A stretch of 64,000 bases of DNA from Microbulbifer aggregans (GTDB lineage Bacteria; Pseudomonadota; Gammaproteobacteria; Pseudomonadales; Cellvibrionaceae). A program made the position numbers and the translations under genes. Position 1 is the stretch's first letter. Every line of letters begins with the position of its first letter. Shown here one piece after another: positions 52,816-62,151 of this stretch. The notes under the pieces are model-generated. The model saw only the letters and a program-made list of their open reading frames with translations. It ran no database searches and was not told the DNA's origin. The DNA is taken from NCBI RefSeq assembly GCF_020524005.1, contig NZ_JAIVKK010000003.1, positions 186,001 to 250,000 on the forward strand, read 5' to 3'.

Positions 52816-54291
52816 TCAATCACAGACTTCGAGAATCTTCAGGGTGTTGGTGCCACCGTGGGACTGCATCAGGTCGCCGCGAATCAGGATCACCTGGTCA
52901 CCGACATTGACGATGCCCCGCTCCTTCAAGACATCCAGTGCGCGCTGATTTAGCTCCTTGTCACTTTGATTCCCGGGCTCAAACAGCAGGGAAATCACCC
53001 CCCGGTACAGCGCCATGCGCCGCTGCGCGATCGGGTCGTGCGCCAATCCCACGATGGGCAGGCCGGAGCGGATTCGGGAGGCGATCAACGGCGTGTAGCC
53101 GGTCTGGGTCATGCACGCGATAGCGGTAACACCGGCCAGATGATTGGCCGCATACATGGCGGAGAGCGAGATAGTCTCGTCGATACGGGAGAAGCCCTGG
53201 TGCATGCGGTGGCCGGATTCCTGTGCGGACCTTTCCCGTTCCGCGCCCATACACAGGCGATGCATGGCCTCGACCGCTTCCACCGGATAATCCCCGGCAG
53301 CGGTTTCCGCGGAAAGCATCACCGCATCCGTGCCATCCAGTACCGCGTTGGCCACGTCGAACACCTCCGCGCGTGTGGGCAGCGGGGCCTTGATCATGGT
53401 TTCCAGCATCTGGGTGGCGGTTATCACGGCGCGATTGAGCTGGCGGGCGCGCTTGATCATGCGCTTCTGCACACCGATCAGAGCGGCATCCCCGATTTCC
53501 ACCCCGAGATCGCCGCGCGCAACCATCACCGCTTCCGATGCCTCGATAATTTCGTCCAGGGTCGCATCGTTTTCCACCGCCTCGGCGCGCTCCACCTTGG
53601 CTACCAGGCCGATATTCCTGCCCGCGTCCCCCAGCAATGCGCGCGCTTCACGCATATCCTCGGCGCTGCGGGGAAAGGAGACCGCGAGGTAATCCACACC
53701 GATATCTATCGCCGTTTTGAGATCCGCCTTGTCTTTATCGGTCAGCGCCGCGGCAGAAAGCCCACCGCCCTGCTTGTTGATCCCCTTGTTATTGGAAAGG
53801 CTGCCGCCGACCACCACCCGGGTAATTACTTCACTACCGCTAACCTGCTCCACGTCGAGCACCACGCGGCCGTCATCCAGTAACAGCCGGTCGCCGGCCT
53901 GCACGTCGTCGATCAGGGACTTGTAATCGCACCCCACCCGCTCAATTGAACCATCGTTACTGCCAAGGGCCATATCGAGCACAAACTGCTGTCCTTCCGC
54001 CAGCGAAACCGCACCCTCTTTAAAGCGCGCAATGCGAATCTTCGGCCCCTGCAGATCCCCCAGAGCAGCGACCGCTTTGCCCAAGCGCACAGCGATTTCC
54101 CTGACCTGCTGCAAACGGCGGCGATGGTCTTCCGGCGTACCGTGGGAAAAATTCAGCCGCACCACATCGACACCCGCCCTGAGCAGTTTTTCCAGCACCC
54201 CGTCCTTGTCACTGGCCGGCCCCAGGGTGGCAACAATCTTGGTGCGGCGAATAGGGTTGGCAATACGCTCGATGGCGGGAATCTGGCTCAT
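52816..54291 (-). CDS. pyk: Pyruvate kinase
   Basis: Phosphoenolpyruvate + ADP to pyruvate + ATP. 491 residues. The N-terminus has [14 protein letters not shown] and [14 protein letters not shown], the signature [13 protein letters not shown] is near residue 255, and [45 protein letters not shown] follows. The start is the ATG at 54291 ([10 protein letters not shown]); an in-frame ATG at 54324 is less likely. It lies 45 bases after a glycerate 2-kinase gene, the same pairing as ttuD-ttuE. It may therefore be a pathway-dedicated paralogue that pulls glycerate carbon to pyruvate. Confidence 0.96.
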   Translation of the reverse strand: MSQIPAIERIANPIRRTKIVATLGPASDKDGVLEKLLRAGVDVVRLNFSHGTPEDHRRRLQQVREIAVRLGKAVAALGDLQGPKIRIARFKEGAVSLAEGQQFVLDMALGSNDGSIERVGCDYKSLIDDVQAGDRLLLDDGRVVLDVEQVSGSEVITRVVVGGSLSNNKGINKQGGGLSAAALTDKDKADLKTAIDIGVDYLAVSFPRSAEDMREARALLGDAGRNIGLVAKVERAEAVENDATLDEIIEASEAVMVARGDLGVEIGDAALIGVQKRMIKRARQLNRAVITATQMLETMIKAPLPTRAEVFDVANAVLDGTDAVMLSAETAAGDYPVEAVEAMHRLCMGAERERSAQESGHRMHQGFSRIDETISLSAMYAANHLAGVTAIACMTQTGYTPLIASRIRSGLPIVGLAHDPIAQRRMALYRGVISLLFEPGNQSDKELNQRALDVLKERGIVNVGDQVILIRGDLMQSHGGTNTLKILEVCD

Positions 54292-54335
54292 AGGGATTCT
54301 CTGGTTCAATCGCGCGAGGTTCAATCACGCGTGGT

Positions 54336-55643
54336 TCAATCGCGCGGCAATATCAGGATTGCGCGGAAGTCATTGACGTTGGTCCTTGTAGGGCCGGTCA
54401 CGATCAGGTTTTCCAGCTCCGCAAAGAAACTATAGGCATCGTTATTGGCGAGAAAGGCGTGTGGGTCGAGCTGTTGCGCCCGCATCTTCGCCCAGTCAGC
54501 AGGGGCAAAATGGGCACCGGCGTTGTCTTCGGAACCGTCGATGCCGTCAGTATCGATGGCAAGCCCGTAAATGCCCGGAGCACCGGCCAGCGCCGTAAAC
54601 AGCCCCAGCAGGTATTCCACATTACGCCCACCGCGGCCATTTCCGGTTACGGTGACACTGGTTTCGCCGCCGGAAAGAATAAGCAGCGGGCGAGAGATGT
54701 CGTTCCGGGCCTGCAAGGCCAGCTGAGCGTGACTCTGCCCCAGCTCCCGCGCCTCGCCCTCCAGGTCATCGCCGAGCACCCGGACCTCCGCGCCAGCGTG
54801 CAAAGCCGCGGTATTGGCAGCATCCAGCGCATCCTTTGCCGTAGCCAGCATATTCGCGCTGTCGCGGGCGAACCCGGCATCGCCCTGCCTGGGCGCGTCC
54901 ATATCACCCTGTAAGTGGCTGCGCACATTGTCATCAATATCGATGTTGTAGCGTTGCAGGATTTCCAGGGCATCGGCGGGGGTGGAGCGGTCGGGCAGCG
55001 TGGGGCCGGAGGCGATCAACGTGGGATCGTCCCCGGGCACATCGGAAATCAGGTAGGTCACCACGCGCGCGGGATGCGCGGCGGCGGCGAGGCGCCCGCC
55101 TTTGATCGCCGACAGGTGGCGGCGCACGGTATTGATCTCGCGAATCGGCGCACCGCTGCGCAACAGCGCCTTATTGATCGCCTGCTTTTGCGCCAGGGTG
55201 AGACCGGGGGCGGGCAGTGTCATCAGCGCGGAACCGCCACCGGAAATCAGCGCGATGACCAGATCCTTCTCGCCCAGTTTATCCACAGCCTCCAACATAC
55301 GCTTTGCCGCAATTTCGCCCATGTTGTCCGGCATGGGGTGTGAGGCTTCCAGCACTTCGATCTTTTGGCAGGTCGCGCCGTGCTCGTATCGGGTAACCAC
55401 CAGACCAGACAGGTCGGCATCCGGGTAGTGTTCAAACCAGGCCTGTTCGAACGCTGCCGCCATCGCCGCAGCCGCCTTGCCAGCACCAACAATCACCGTG
55501 CGCCCCGCCGGGGGCTCCGGCAACTGCGCCGGCAGTAACTGCTGGGGATGCACTGACGCAACCGCCAGGGATGCCAGCTCCTGCAGCCAGGCCGAGTATT
55601 CATCCGCACGCGCGAGTGATTCGATGGACGGCAATGCCCTCAT
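54336..55643 (-). CDS. Glycerate 2-kinase (GckA/TtuD, MOFRL family)
   Basis: ATP-dependent conversion of D-glycerate to 2-phosphoglycerate; relatives are often labelled hydroxypyruvate reductase. 435 residues. The N-terminal GckA domain has VIVGAGKAAAAMAAAFEQ, VIALISGGGSALMTLPAPGLTL and INTVRRHLSAIKGGRLA. The C-terminal MOFRL domain has LILSGGETSVTVTGNGRGGRNVEYLLGL and IDTDGIDGSEDNAGA. The start is the ATG at 55643 with AGGAG eight bases upstream; an ATG three codons earlier is possible. Together with pyk it forms a short glycerate-to-pyruvate operon (enolase not in the window). Confidence 0.94.
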   Translation of the reverse strand: MRALPSIESLARADEYSAWLQELASLAVASVHPQQLLPAQLPEPPAGRTVIVGAGKAAAAMAAAFEQAWFEHYPDADLSGLVVTRYEHGATCQKIEVLEASHPMPDNMGEIAAKRMLEAVDKLGEKDLVIALISGGGSALMTLPAPGLTLAQKQAINKALLRSGAPIREINTVRRHLSAIKGGRLAAAAHPARVVTYLISDVPGDDPTLIASGPTLPDRSTPADALEILQRYNIDIDDNVRSHLQGDMDAPRQGDAGFARDSANMLATAKDALDAANTAALHAGAEVRVLGDDLEGEARELGQSHAQLALQARNDISRPLLILSGGETSVTVTGNGRGGRNVEYLLGLFTALAGAPGIYGLAIDTDGIDGSEDNAGAHFAPADWAKMRAQQLDPHAFLANNDAYSFFAELENLIVTGPTRTNVNDFRAILILPRD

Positions 55644-55717
55644 AAGACGCACTCCTGATCTTGTTATCGATTATTTTCAGTATTGCGGCGGGCACCCCCT
55701 GCCCGCCTTGCGCCAGC

Positions 55718-57028
55718 TTACAGAAACGCAAACTTGGCGATAAAAATGGCACTCAGTACATAAAGACTGAGCGAGACCTTCTCATACTCCCCGGTGAACA
55801 CCTTGAGAATGGTGTAGGTGAGAAAGCCCAGTGCGATACCGTTGGCGATGGAAAACGTCAACGGCATCATGACCACGGTCACAATGGCGGCGATGGTGTC
55901 GGTCTGATCCTTCCAGTCGATATGGGCCAGCGTCCCCATCATCAACATGGCCACATAGATCAGCGCACCCGCACTGGCAAAGGCGGGGATCATTGCCGCC
56001 AGCGGGGTAAAGAACATCGCCAGCACAAACAGGATGCCGACCACAACCGCGGTTAGCCCGGTGCGCCCGCCCACCGCCACACCCGATGCACTCTCGAGAT
56101 AACTGGTGACCGGCGGGCAGCCAAACAGCGCACCGATCACACTGGAGGTACTGTCCGCCTTGAGCGCCTTGGGCAGGTTTTCAATCTTACCGTCGTCGTC
56201 GATCAGGTTGGCCCGGTGCGCGACCCCCATCAATGTGCCGGCGGTGTCGAACATGTTCACAAACAGGAAGGCCAGGATGACACTGACCATCCCGATATCC
56301 AGCGCTCCCTTTATATCCATCGCCAGCCAGGTGGGCGCGAGGCTCGGCGGGGTGGAAACAATCCCCTGATACTCCACCAGCCCAAGCCCCCAGCCGATCA
56401 ACGTCACCGTCGCCATGCTGATCAATATCGCGCCGAACACATTGCGATGGCTGAGTATCGCGATCATCAGAAAGCAGAGCGCGGCTAATAATGGCTCCGG
56501 CTCGCGGAAAGACCCCAGGCTGACCAGCGTCGCTTCATTGGGCACCACGATTCCAGCGGTCTTGAGGCCGATCAGCCCCAGAAACAGGCCGACTCCCGCG
56601 CCCATCGCAAACCGCAGGCTGAGGGGAATCGCCCCCAGCAGCCATTCCCGTATCCGCGACAGGCTCAAGATCATGAACAGGATGCCGGACAGGAAGACCG
56701 CGCCCAGCGCCACCTGCCAGCTGTAGCCCATATCGCCAACTACCGTATAGGCAAAGAAGGCGTTGAGCCCCATACCCGGCGCCAGGCCAACGGGCCAGTT
56801 GGCATAAAGTCCCATCAAAAAACAGGCAATAGCCGCGCCAACACAGGTGGCCACAAAAGAGGCGCCGTGATCCATCCCCGCATTGGCCATCATGTTTGGC
56901 GTGACAAAGATGACGTAAGCCATGGTCACGAACGTCGTGATCCCGGCAATAACCTCCTGCTTTACGGAGGAATTGTGTTCACGCAGCCTGAAAAAACGCT
57001 GAAAGAAACCGGACTGGTCGTGGTTCAC
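55718..57028 (-). CDS. NCS2-family purine permease (AzgA/PbuG type)
   Basis: A 436-residue inner-membrane proton symporter for adenine, guanine or hypoxanthine by family. The N-terminus FFRLREHNSSVKQEVIAGITTFVTMAYVIFVTPNMM is diagnostic. NWPVGLAPGMGLNAFFAYTVV is near residue 80, and the late motif GCPPVTSYLESASGVAVGGRTGLTAVVVG, part of the substrate site, is near 300. About 12-14 membrane segments. It lies 75 bases upstream of the glycerate kinase gene on the same strand. No purine riboswitch is visible in its leader. Confidence 0.94.
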   Translation of the reverse strand: MNHDQSGFFQRFFRLREHNSSVKQEVIAGITTFVTMAYVIFVTPNMMANAGMDHGASFVATCVGAAIACFLMGLYANWPVGLAPGMGLNAFFAYTVVGDMGYSWQVALGAVFLSGILFMILSLSRIREWLLGAIPLSLRFAMGAGVGLFLGLIGLKTAGIVVPNEATLVSLGSFREPEPLLAALCFLMIAILSHRNVFGAILISMATVTLIGWGLGLVEYQGIVSTPPSLAPTWLAMDIKGALDIGMVSVILAFLFVNMFDTAGTLMGVAHRANLIDDDGKIENLPKALKADSTSSVIGALFGCPPVTSYLESASGVAVGGRTGLTAVVVGILFVLAMFFTPLAAMIPAFASAGALIYVAMLMMGTLAHIDWKDQTDTIAAIVTVVMMPLTFSIANGIALGFLTYTILKVFTGEYEKVSLSLYVLSAIFIAKFAFL

Positions 57029-57345
57029 TCGAATCTCCGCTTGTTATTCCACTGGCTCCCCGCCGAATACCGAACCGCTATCCACACTCCCCACAGAAAG
57101 GTGCAATTACGCGGCAGTCAGCGAAACCTACAGAACAAAAGTATGCCGCAAATGTTGCGGCAAATATGGAATATCTTAGTTGCTTTACGCGGAAGCCGCG
57201 GCACCTGGAAGGACCCGGCAGCAAAAGGGGGAAATATTGAAGCGACAAACCTGGGCCTCTCTGAAGCCGCTATTAAGTTTTATCGCCCGAGCAATCCGGA
57301 GAGCAGCCATTACGCGACCATGAGGAGAAGCCTACGCGCCGCCAA
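57029..57345. other. Intergenic region, LpxR-like gene to purine permease
   Basis: 317 bases with no gene. A perfect eight-pair stem TGCCGCAA/TTGCGGCA (57144-57151 with 57155-57162) is followed on the minus strand by TACTTTTGTT and may terminate the LpxR-like transcript. No purine riboswitch core or known operator is visible. Confidence 0.4.
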
Positions 57346-58344
57346 TCAGAAAGTAGCCATTACACCCAGGCCGGAAAAGTTCACGTTCTCGTACTGGCCA
57401 ACAAATTCGCGTGACCTGCGCACATGGTACGCAGACCAGGTAAAACGCCCCGTGGCAAAACCGAACCCGAAACGCCAATCGCCTACGCTGGTTTCTTTTT
57501 CAACGCTGTGGCTATCCTTGAAGTTATTGCCATCGAGAAAGATATCCCGGGCAATATAGCGCTGCTGCCAATCTGTGAAGAAATACCAGCCAAGGTCCAG
57601 CGTGCCACCGGCAAGGCCCGGCGCCTGAGTGAGCGGCGGTAGGCCGTCCAATGAGGCACTGGCATACAGGTCGCGTCCGAAACGCATGCCGACGCCTGCC
57701 GCCACTTGCGTGGACACATTGCCGAGGCTGCCACCCAGATTCCCGGACAACTCCCAATCCAATGCGGACTCACCGATGGAATTGATGTAGGCCCACTTGC
57801 GACCGCAACTCACCAACAGCGCAGGTTCATCATGCAACTGGTTGTCCCAGCCGTTGACCTTATAAGCGCGGACCAGATCATGGGCCCAGCGCTGCACCCG
57901 CTGCGCCCCCGAGGACGGGCCGACAATGCCGGCACTGACATCCAGCCGATCAATCACCTTCAAGTGGCTTTCCGGGCGAAGCTGCGCGGAAGTCACCGAC
58001 ATTCCCAGATACAACCAGCCCGCGTAGGGCCGGTCATCCAGAATCAGCTCCGGGCGCTCGATTTCATAAGGGGTGAAAATGGCCTGGCCAAGAAAATACT
58101 GCGCATGCAACTCCCGCCCATCATCCGTCCACGGCAAAAGCCATCGCGACCACTCTGGCGCCGAATCCGGAGAATAGCCAAGCTGCATCCCCTGGGTGTA
58201 GTAAGCATCACTGGCACCGTCGAAGGAGTCATTTTCGACTTGAATTGAAAGTGTTCCCGCTAGCGCGGGGACACAGCAGACGACTGCCAGCGAGAGCACC
58301 TGCAACGGCAGTCGGAGAAGTGCTTTCCATGCATTTTTATCCAT
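57346..58344 (-). CDS. LpxR-family lipid A deacylase
   Basis: An outer-membrane beta-barrel enzyme; LpxR of Salmonella removes the 3'-acyloxyacyl group of lipid A with Ca2+. 332 residues. The signal peptide (LLRLPLQVLSLAVVCCVPALAG) is followed by the hallmark VENDSFDGASDAYYTQGMQLGY, with the Asn-Asp pair that binds calcium. RPYAGWLYLGMSV is near residue 105, then AGIVGPSSGAQRVQRWAHDLV, with a candidate catalytic His, and GWDNQLHDEPALLV. The C-terminus ends in Phe (GVMATF), as barrels do. It is encoded alone, divergent from the NAD salvage genes. Confidence 0.9.
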   Translation of the reverse strand: MDKNAWKALLRLPLQVLSLAVVCCVPALAGTLSIQVENDSFDGASDAYYTQGMQLGYSPDSAPEWSRWLLPWTDDGRELHAQYFLGQAIFTPYEIERPELILDDRPYAGWLYLGMSVTSAQLRPESHLKVIDRLDVSAGIVGPSSGAQRVQRWAHDLVRAYKVNGWDNQLHDEPALLVSCGRKWAYINSIGESALDWELSGNLGGSLGNVSTQVAAGVGMRFGRDLYASASLDGLPPLTQAPGLAGGTLDLGWYFFTDWQQRYIARDIFLDGNNFKDSHSVEKETSVGDWRFGFGFATGRFTWSAYHVRRSREFVGQYENVNFSGLGVMATF

Positions 58345-58417
58345 GGAGCGAGCCTAGCCAACCGGCACGAACGTGCCAGAAACTCGCGTAAAGATGGATG
58401 CCTAATCACAACAACCC

Positions 58418-58447
58418 TTGACATAGTGTCCTTTAGACACATACTGT
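58418..58447 (+). promoter_or_regulatory. Promoter of the NMN adenylyltransferase gene
   Basis: TTGACA (58418-58423), an 18-base spacer and TACTGT (58442-58447). The NrtR-box palindrome fills the spacer exactly, so a bound repressor would block RNA polymerase. Confidence 0.65.
58424..58442 (+). promoter_or_regulatory. NrtR operator 1 (before nadM)
   Basis: TAGTGTC-CTTTA-GACACAT, a 7-5-7 palindrome of the type found at 60568, 60596 and 62875. It lies between the -35 and -10 elements. Confidence 0.85.
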
Positions 58448-58514
58448 ATCGCAGTATCGATTCACAGCCAGGGATAGACCCAGGCGTTTACTTTTCAGCA
58501 AGGAGCTTGCTGCT

Positions 58515-59573
58515 ATGTCCAGAGACTATGATTTCGCGGTCTTTATCGGTCGCTTCCAACCTTTCCATTCCGGCCACCTCAAAGTGGTTACAGAAGGCCT
58601 CGCAAGGGCCGGCCAGCTGGTGATACTGATTGGCTCGGCGTATCAGCCGCGCAATCCTCGCAACCCCTGGACACATGAGGAAAGGGAGAGTTTTATCCGG
58701 TCCTGCCTGACGGAAGAAGACAACAAGCGGCTGATCTGCCTTCCGCTGATGGATGTGCCCTACAACGATGAGCTGTGGGTTCGCAATGTTCAGAACTCCG
58801 TCAACGGGATCGTGACCGCTCGCCACTCTATACCCCACAAAGCGCCCAGGATCGCCCTTATCGGGCACCACAAGGATCACACGGGTTTTTACCTGAATTT
58901 ATTTCCTCAGTGGGAGTCCGTCCCGGTCAATAACCATAAGGCGATCAGCGCGACGCCGATACGGGAAGGACTGCTGGGCGATGACACAGACACTTATCTG
59001 CAAGACCTGGTGAAATCCGAGTTAATACCTGCCACAGTGGGAACAGAGCTCGAGCGCTTTATTCACAACGACCCCGCCTACGGTGCCATGCAGGAAGAGA
59101 TGGCATTTATCAAACGGTATAAATCTGCTTGGTCAGCGGCGCCGTATACACCCACTCATGTCACCGTCGATTCGGTGGTGGTGCAATCAGGGCATATCCT
59201 GCTGGTTGAGCGCAGGGCTTTTCCCGGCAAAGGGCTCTGGGCACTGCCTGGTGGCTTCGTTGACCCGAACGAAAAGCTCGTGGATGCGTGCCTGCGAGAG
59301 CTGCGGGAGGAAACACGCCTCAAGGTCCCCGCCCCGGTTTTGAAAGGGTCAATAAAACGCCAGGGGGTGTTTGATGACCCACACCGCTCTGCCCGGGGAA
59401 GGACAATCACGCACGCTTATTACATTGAGCTGGAGCCCAGCAAGGAACTGCCAAGGGTAAAAGGCGGAGATGATGCGAAACGTGCCCGCTGGTTACCGCT
59501 GGCTTCCCTGAATCCACAAGAACTGTTTGAGGATCACTACTACATCATCCAGAATCTGATCGGTGGCGCCTAA
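58515..59573 (+). CDS. nadM: Bifunctional NMN adenylyltransferase / Nudix hydrolase
   Basis: Two enzymes of NAD metabolism in one chain of 352 residues. The N-terminal nucleotidyltransferase (about 1-180) has the GRFQPFHSGH signature near residue 13 and ATPIREGL near 155, and makes NAD from NMN and ATP. The C-terminal Nudix domain (about 205-345) has GGFVDPNEKLVDACLRELREET, a nearly complete Nudix box with the catalytic REL-EE core intact; it probably hydrolyses ADP-ribose. The start is the ATG at 58515 with AGGAGC upstream. It is preceded by an NrtR operator and followed by a phosphatase gene and nadV, all on the plus strand. Confidence 0.96.
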   Translation: MSRDYDFAVFIGRFQPFHSGHLKVVTEGLARAGQLVILIGSAYQPRNPRNPWTHEERESFIRSCLTEEDNKRLICLPLMDVPYNDELWVRNVQNSVNGIVTARHSIPHKAPRIALIGHHKDHTGFYLNLFPQWESVPVNNHKAISATPIREGLLGDDTDTYLQDLVKSELIPATVGTELERFIHNDPAYGAMQEEMAFIKRYKSAWSAAPYTPTHVTVDSVVVQSGHILLVERRAFPGKGLWALPGGFVDPNEKLVDACLRELREETRLKVPAPVLKGSIKRQGVFDDPHRSARGRTITHAYYIELEPSKELPRVKGGDDAKRARWLPLASLNPQELFEDHYYIIQNLIGGA

Positions 59574-59638
59574 AATGTCCCTGCAATGTATTCAGGCACC
59601 GGCTGCTAGTATTTATCGTCGTATTAGGGAAGTCATTC

Positions 59639-60463
59639 ATGCCCATGTCGATTTTATCGAATATCGGTCAAAACCCATCCGGTCGGGATTATGTGGTCGG
59701 CGACGTGCACGGCCACCTGCAGCAGTTGCAACAGCAACTCACAGAGCTCGGCTTTGATCCGGAGCGAGATCGTCTTTTCTGCCTCGGGGATATTGTCGAC
59801 CGGGGCCCCGACAGCGCAGCCATGGTCGAGCTGATCGACCAAAAGGTGTATTTCAGTATTCTCGGCAACCATGAAGCGATGATGATCGCTGGGTTTGAAG
59901 ACCCAGACTCTGTGGCATTACATTCGGCTAACGGCGGCGAGTGGTTCTACGAACTTTCCCAATCGGAACAGAAGAAACTTGTAGAAAAAGTCCGCCAATG
60001 GCCCTGGGCAATGGAAATCGCCGTACCCCAGGGTACGGCCGGGCTTATCCACGCGGATGTGCCCAACAGTGACTGGCACACAGTGAAACATCTATTGCAG
60101 GAAATCAGCACCAGCTGGGCGTCTGGTGCCTCCCTGTCCGAGCCGCACATTTCCGCTGCAGCACAACCTCTTCTTTGGAACAGAAGCCTGATCAGGCAAC
60201 TCTATCGTGGGATTGCCGGGTTCGGCGCGGGCAAGCGCGATATCACTGAGTACAAACGCCTCTTCCTCGACCGAGCTGACCGCATGGAAGTACTCGGCGA
60301 GCAGCCCGCCTCCCCATTCCAGGTTCCGGGTATCAGCGCGGTATTTATGGGGCACTCGTATGTCCCCTTCGCCATAGAAGTCGGCAATTGCCATTTTCTG
60401 GATATTTATCGAGGGGAGCCAGGCGACAAGCTGGGGATCGCCTGCATAAATGCGCCCTCCTGA
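59639..60463 (+). CDS. PPP-type metallophosphoesterase inside the NAD regulon
   Basis: A 274-residue calcineurin-like phosphatase with the full metal-site set: GDVHGH (residues 21-26), GDIVDRG (50-56), GNHE (76-79), a later His in GLIHADVP (about 135) and GHSYVP (about 240). The layout resembles the bacterial serine/threonine phosphatases of the lambda/PrpA type. It lies 65 bases after nadM and before the nadV operators, so it is probably cotranscribed with nadM under NrtR. A role in nucleotide or phosphoprotein dephosphorylation linked to NAD supply is inferred from position only. An alternative ATG is two codons downstream at 59645. Confidence 0.9.
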   Translation: MPMSILSNIGQNPSGRDYVVGDVHGHLQQLQQQLTELGFDPERDRLFCLGDIVDRGPDSAAMVELIDQKVYFSILGNHEAMMIAGFEDPDSVALHSANGGEWFYELSQSEQKKLVEKVRQWPWAMEIAVPQGTAGLIHADVPNSDWHTVKHLLQEISTSWASGASLSEPHISAAAQPLLWNRSLIRQLYRGIAGFGAGKRDITEYKRLFLDRADRMEVLGEQPASPFQVPGISAVFMGHSYVPFAIEVGNCHFLDIYRGEPGDKLGIACINAPS

Positions 60464-60558
60464 GATCCGTCTACCTTTAGCGCCATCATAAGGCCGCCTT
60501 CCAGCCGCAGCTTTGGCGCGCATAACTACCCAACTTCAACAACCAATAGAAAAGAGGC

Positions 60559-60590
60559 TTGACACATTAGTGTCTAAGAGACACTATAAG
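60559..60590 (+). promoter_or_regulatory. Promoter of nadV
   Basis: TTGACA at 60559-60564 and TATAAG at 60585-60590, with the perfect NrtR palindrome between them. The 20-base spacer is long; a -10 shifted two bases upstream (ACTATA) gives 18. Confidence 0.55.
60568..60586 (+). promoter_or_regulatory. NrtR operator 2 (before nadV, perfect copy)
   Basis: TAGTGTCTAAGAGACACTA, an exact palindrome with eight-base arms and a three-base centre. It overlaps the nadV promoter. Confidence 0.88.
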
Positions 60591-60595
60591 CTCAT

Positions 60596-60614
60596 TAGTG
60601 ACGAAGAGACACTA
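60596..60614 (+). promoter_or_regulatory. NrtR operator 3 (before nadV, second copy)
   Basis: TAGTGAC-GAAGA-GACACTA, one mismatch between arms. Its centre is 28 bases from that of operator 2, which puts two boxes on about the same helical face plus a fraction and suggests cooperative binding. Confidence 0.82.
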
Positions 60615-60666
60615 AACGCGGTACGGGATAGACCGGTACTTACTCAACTCACGGAGGATTTCCGCG

Positions 60667-62082
60667 ATGCAAAACTACAACCCGATCCTGAATGTCGACA
60701 GCTATAAAACCAGCCACTACCTGCAGTACCCCGAAGGTACCCAGTATGTAAGCAGCTATATAGAAAGCCGCGGAGGACAGTTTAAAGAAGCCGTTTTCTT
60801 TGGCCTGCAAGCCTTTATCAAGCAGTACCTCATGCAGCCGATAACCGCTGCAGATATCGAAGAAGCTGAAGAGATCTGTACTGCCCACGGGGTGCCATTT
60901 CACAAAGAAGGCTGGGAATATATTCTCAATCAGCACGGCGGTTACCTGCCGATTGAAATCCAGGCTGTGCCGGAAGGCACCCTGGTCCCCGTTCAAAACG
61001 TGCTCGCCCAGGTCATCAATACCGACCCCGCCTGCTTCTGGCTCACCAGCTATATCGAGACAGCCCTGCTGCGAGCGGTCTGGTACCCTACCACCGTTGC
61101 CACCCAGAGCCGTGAAGCCAAAAAGATTATCCAGCGGTATCTGGAAGAAACTGCAGACACGATCGACGGCCTGCCCTTCAAGCTGCACGACTTCGGCGCG
61201 CGCGGCGCCAGCAGCACCGAGACAGCAGCCATTGGTGGCCTCGCCCACCTGGTGAACTTCCAGGGCACCGATACCATCAGCGCATTACTCGCCGGGCGTC
61301 GCTACTACAACGCGCCTATGGCCGGGTTTTCAATTCCGGCCGCAGAACACAGCACCATGACCAGTTGGGGACGCGACCGCGAGGCCGACGCTTACCGGAA
61401 TATGCTGACGCAGTTTGGCGGCAATGGCGGCATCGTCGCGGTTGTCAGTGACAGCTACGACCTGTGGAATGCGATTGAAAATATCTGGGGCGGCGAGCTC
61501 AAAGAACAGGTTGAAAATGCGGGGGGCACACTGGTTATTCGTCCCGACAGCGGTGACCCTGTTGATATCGTTACCCAAACCGTGGAGCGCCTTATGCGGA
61601 TTTTCGGTGCGACAATCAACGACAAAGGCTATCGGGTACTGCCCGACTTTATCCGGGTCATTCAGGGAGATGGTGTATCTCTGCACACCATTGAGGGCAT
61701 TCTCGCCGCAATGAAAGCGCGCAAGCAGAGCGCGGATAACGTTGCCTTTGGCATGGGCGCCGAGCTGCTGCAAAAGGTTAACCGGGACACCATGAAGTTC
61801 GCGATGAAGGCCAGCGCAGTACGTGTAAACGGCCTCTGGAGAGATGTGTTTAAAGACCCGATTACCGACACCGGCAAGCGCTCTAAAAAAGGCCGCCTGG
61901 CACTGACCACTCGCGGCAATGGCGAATTGCACACCGTTCGCGAGCAGGACCTGGGCAACCGCACAAACTTGCTGCAACCGGTTTTCCGCAATGGCAAGCT
62001 GCTGATAGACCAGACGTTCGATACCGTCAGAGCCCTGGCAGGGGTACCCCGCACCGACAGCGCACTGGCCAAGGCGGGGTAA
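60667..62082 (+). CDS. nadV: Nicotinamide phosphoribosyltransferase
   Basis: Nicotinamide + PRPP to NMN, the first step of the two-step NAD salvage route completed by the upstream nadM product. 471 residues, close to human NAMPT (491). Conserved elements are NPILNVDSYKTSHYLQYPEGT at the N-terminus, HDFGARGASSTETAAIGGLAHLVNFQGTDT near 177, the active-site histidine in SIPAAEHSTMTSWG near residue 227, and LVIRPDSGDPVDIV near 285. GGAGG precedes the ATG. It is controlled by two NrtR operators and followed by a strong terminator. Confidence 0.97.
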   Translation: MQNYNPILNVDSYKTSHYLQYPEGTQYVSSYIESRGGQFKEAVFFGLQAFIKQYLMQPITAADIEEAEEICTAHGVPFHKEGWEYILNQHGGYLPIEIQAVPEGTLVPVQNVLAQVINTDPACFWLTSYIETALLRAVWYPTTVATQSREAKKIIQRYLEETADTIDGLPFKLHDFGARGASSTETAAIGGLAHLVNFQGTDTISALLAGRRYYNAPMAGFSIPAAEHSTMTSWGRDREADAYRNMLTQFGGNGGIVAVVSDSYDLWNAIENIWGGELKEQVENAGGTLVIRPDSGDPVDIVTQTVERLMRIFGATINDKGYRVLPDFIRVIQGDGVSLHTIEGILAAMKARKQSADNVAFGMGAELLQKVNRDTMKFAMKASAVRVNGLWRDVFKDPITDTGKRSKKGRLALTTRGNGELHTVREQDLGNRTNLLQPVFRNGKLLIDQTFDTVRALAGVPRTDSALAKAG

Positions 62083-62099
62083 TTCATCCACAAACCTCA

Positions 62100-62130
62100 G
62101 GAAAGCCGGACTGACCGGCTTTCCTTTTTT
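62100..62130 (+). terminator. Rho-independent terminator of nadV
   Basis: A ten-pair stem GGAAAGCCGG/CCGGCTTTCC with loop ACTGA and six T residues, 18 bases after the nadV stop. It also separates nadV from the convergent nrtR gene. Confidence 0.92.
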
Positions 62131-62151
62131 ACTTAGAGTTTACTTAAGGGA

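Noticed and set aside
57029..57345. Purine riboswitch upstream of the NCS2 permease
   Set aside because: No TATA...ATATGG/three-way-junction core on the minus strand; only a short terminator-like stem.
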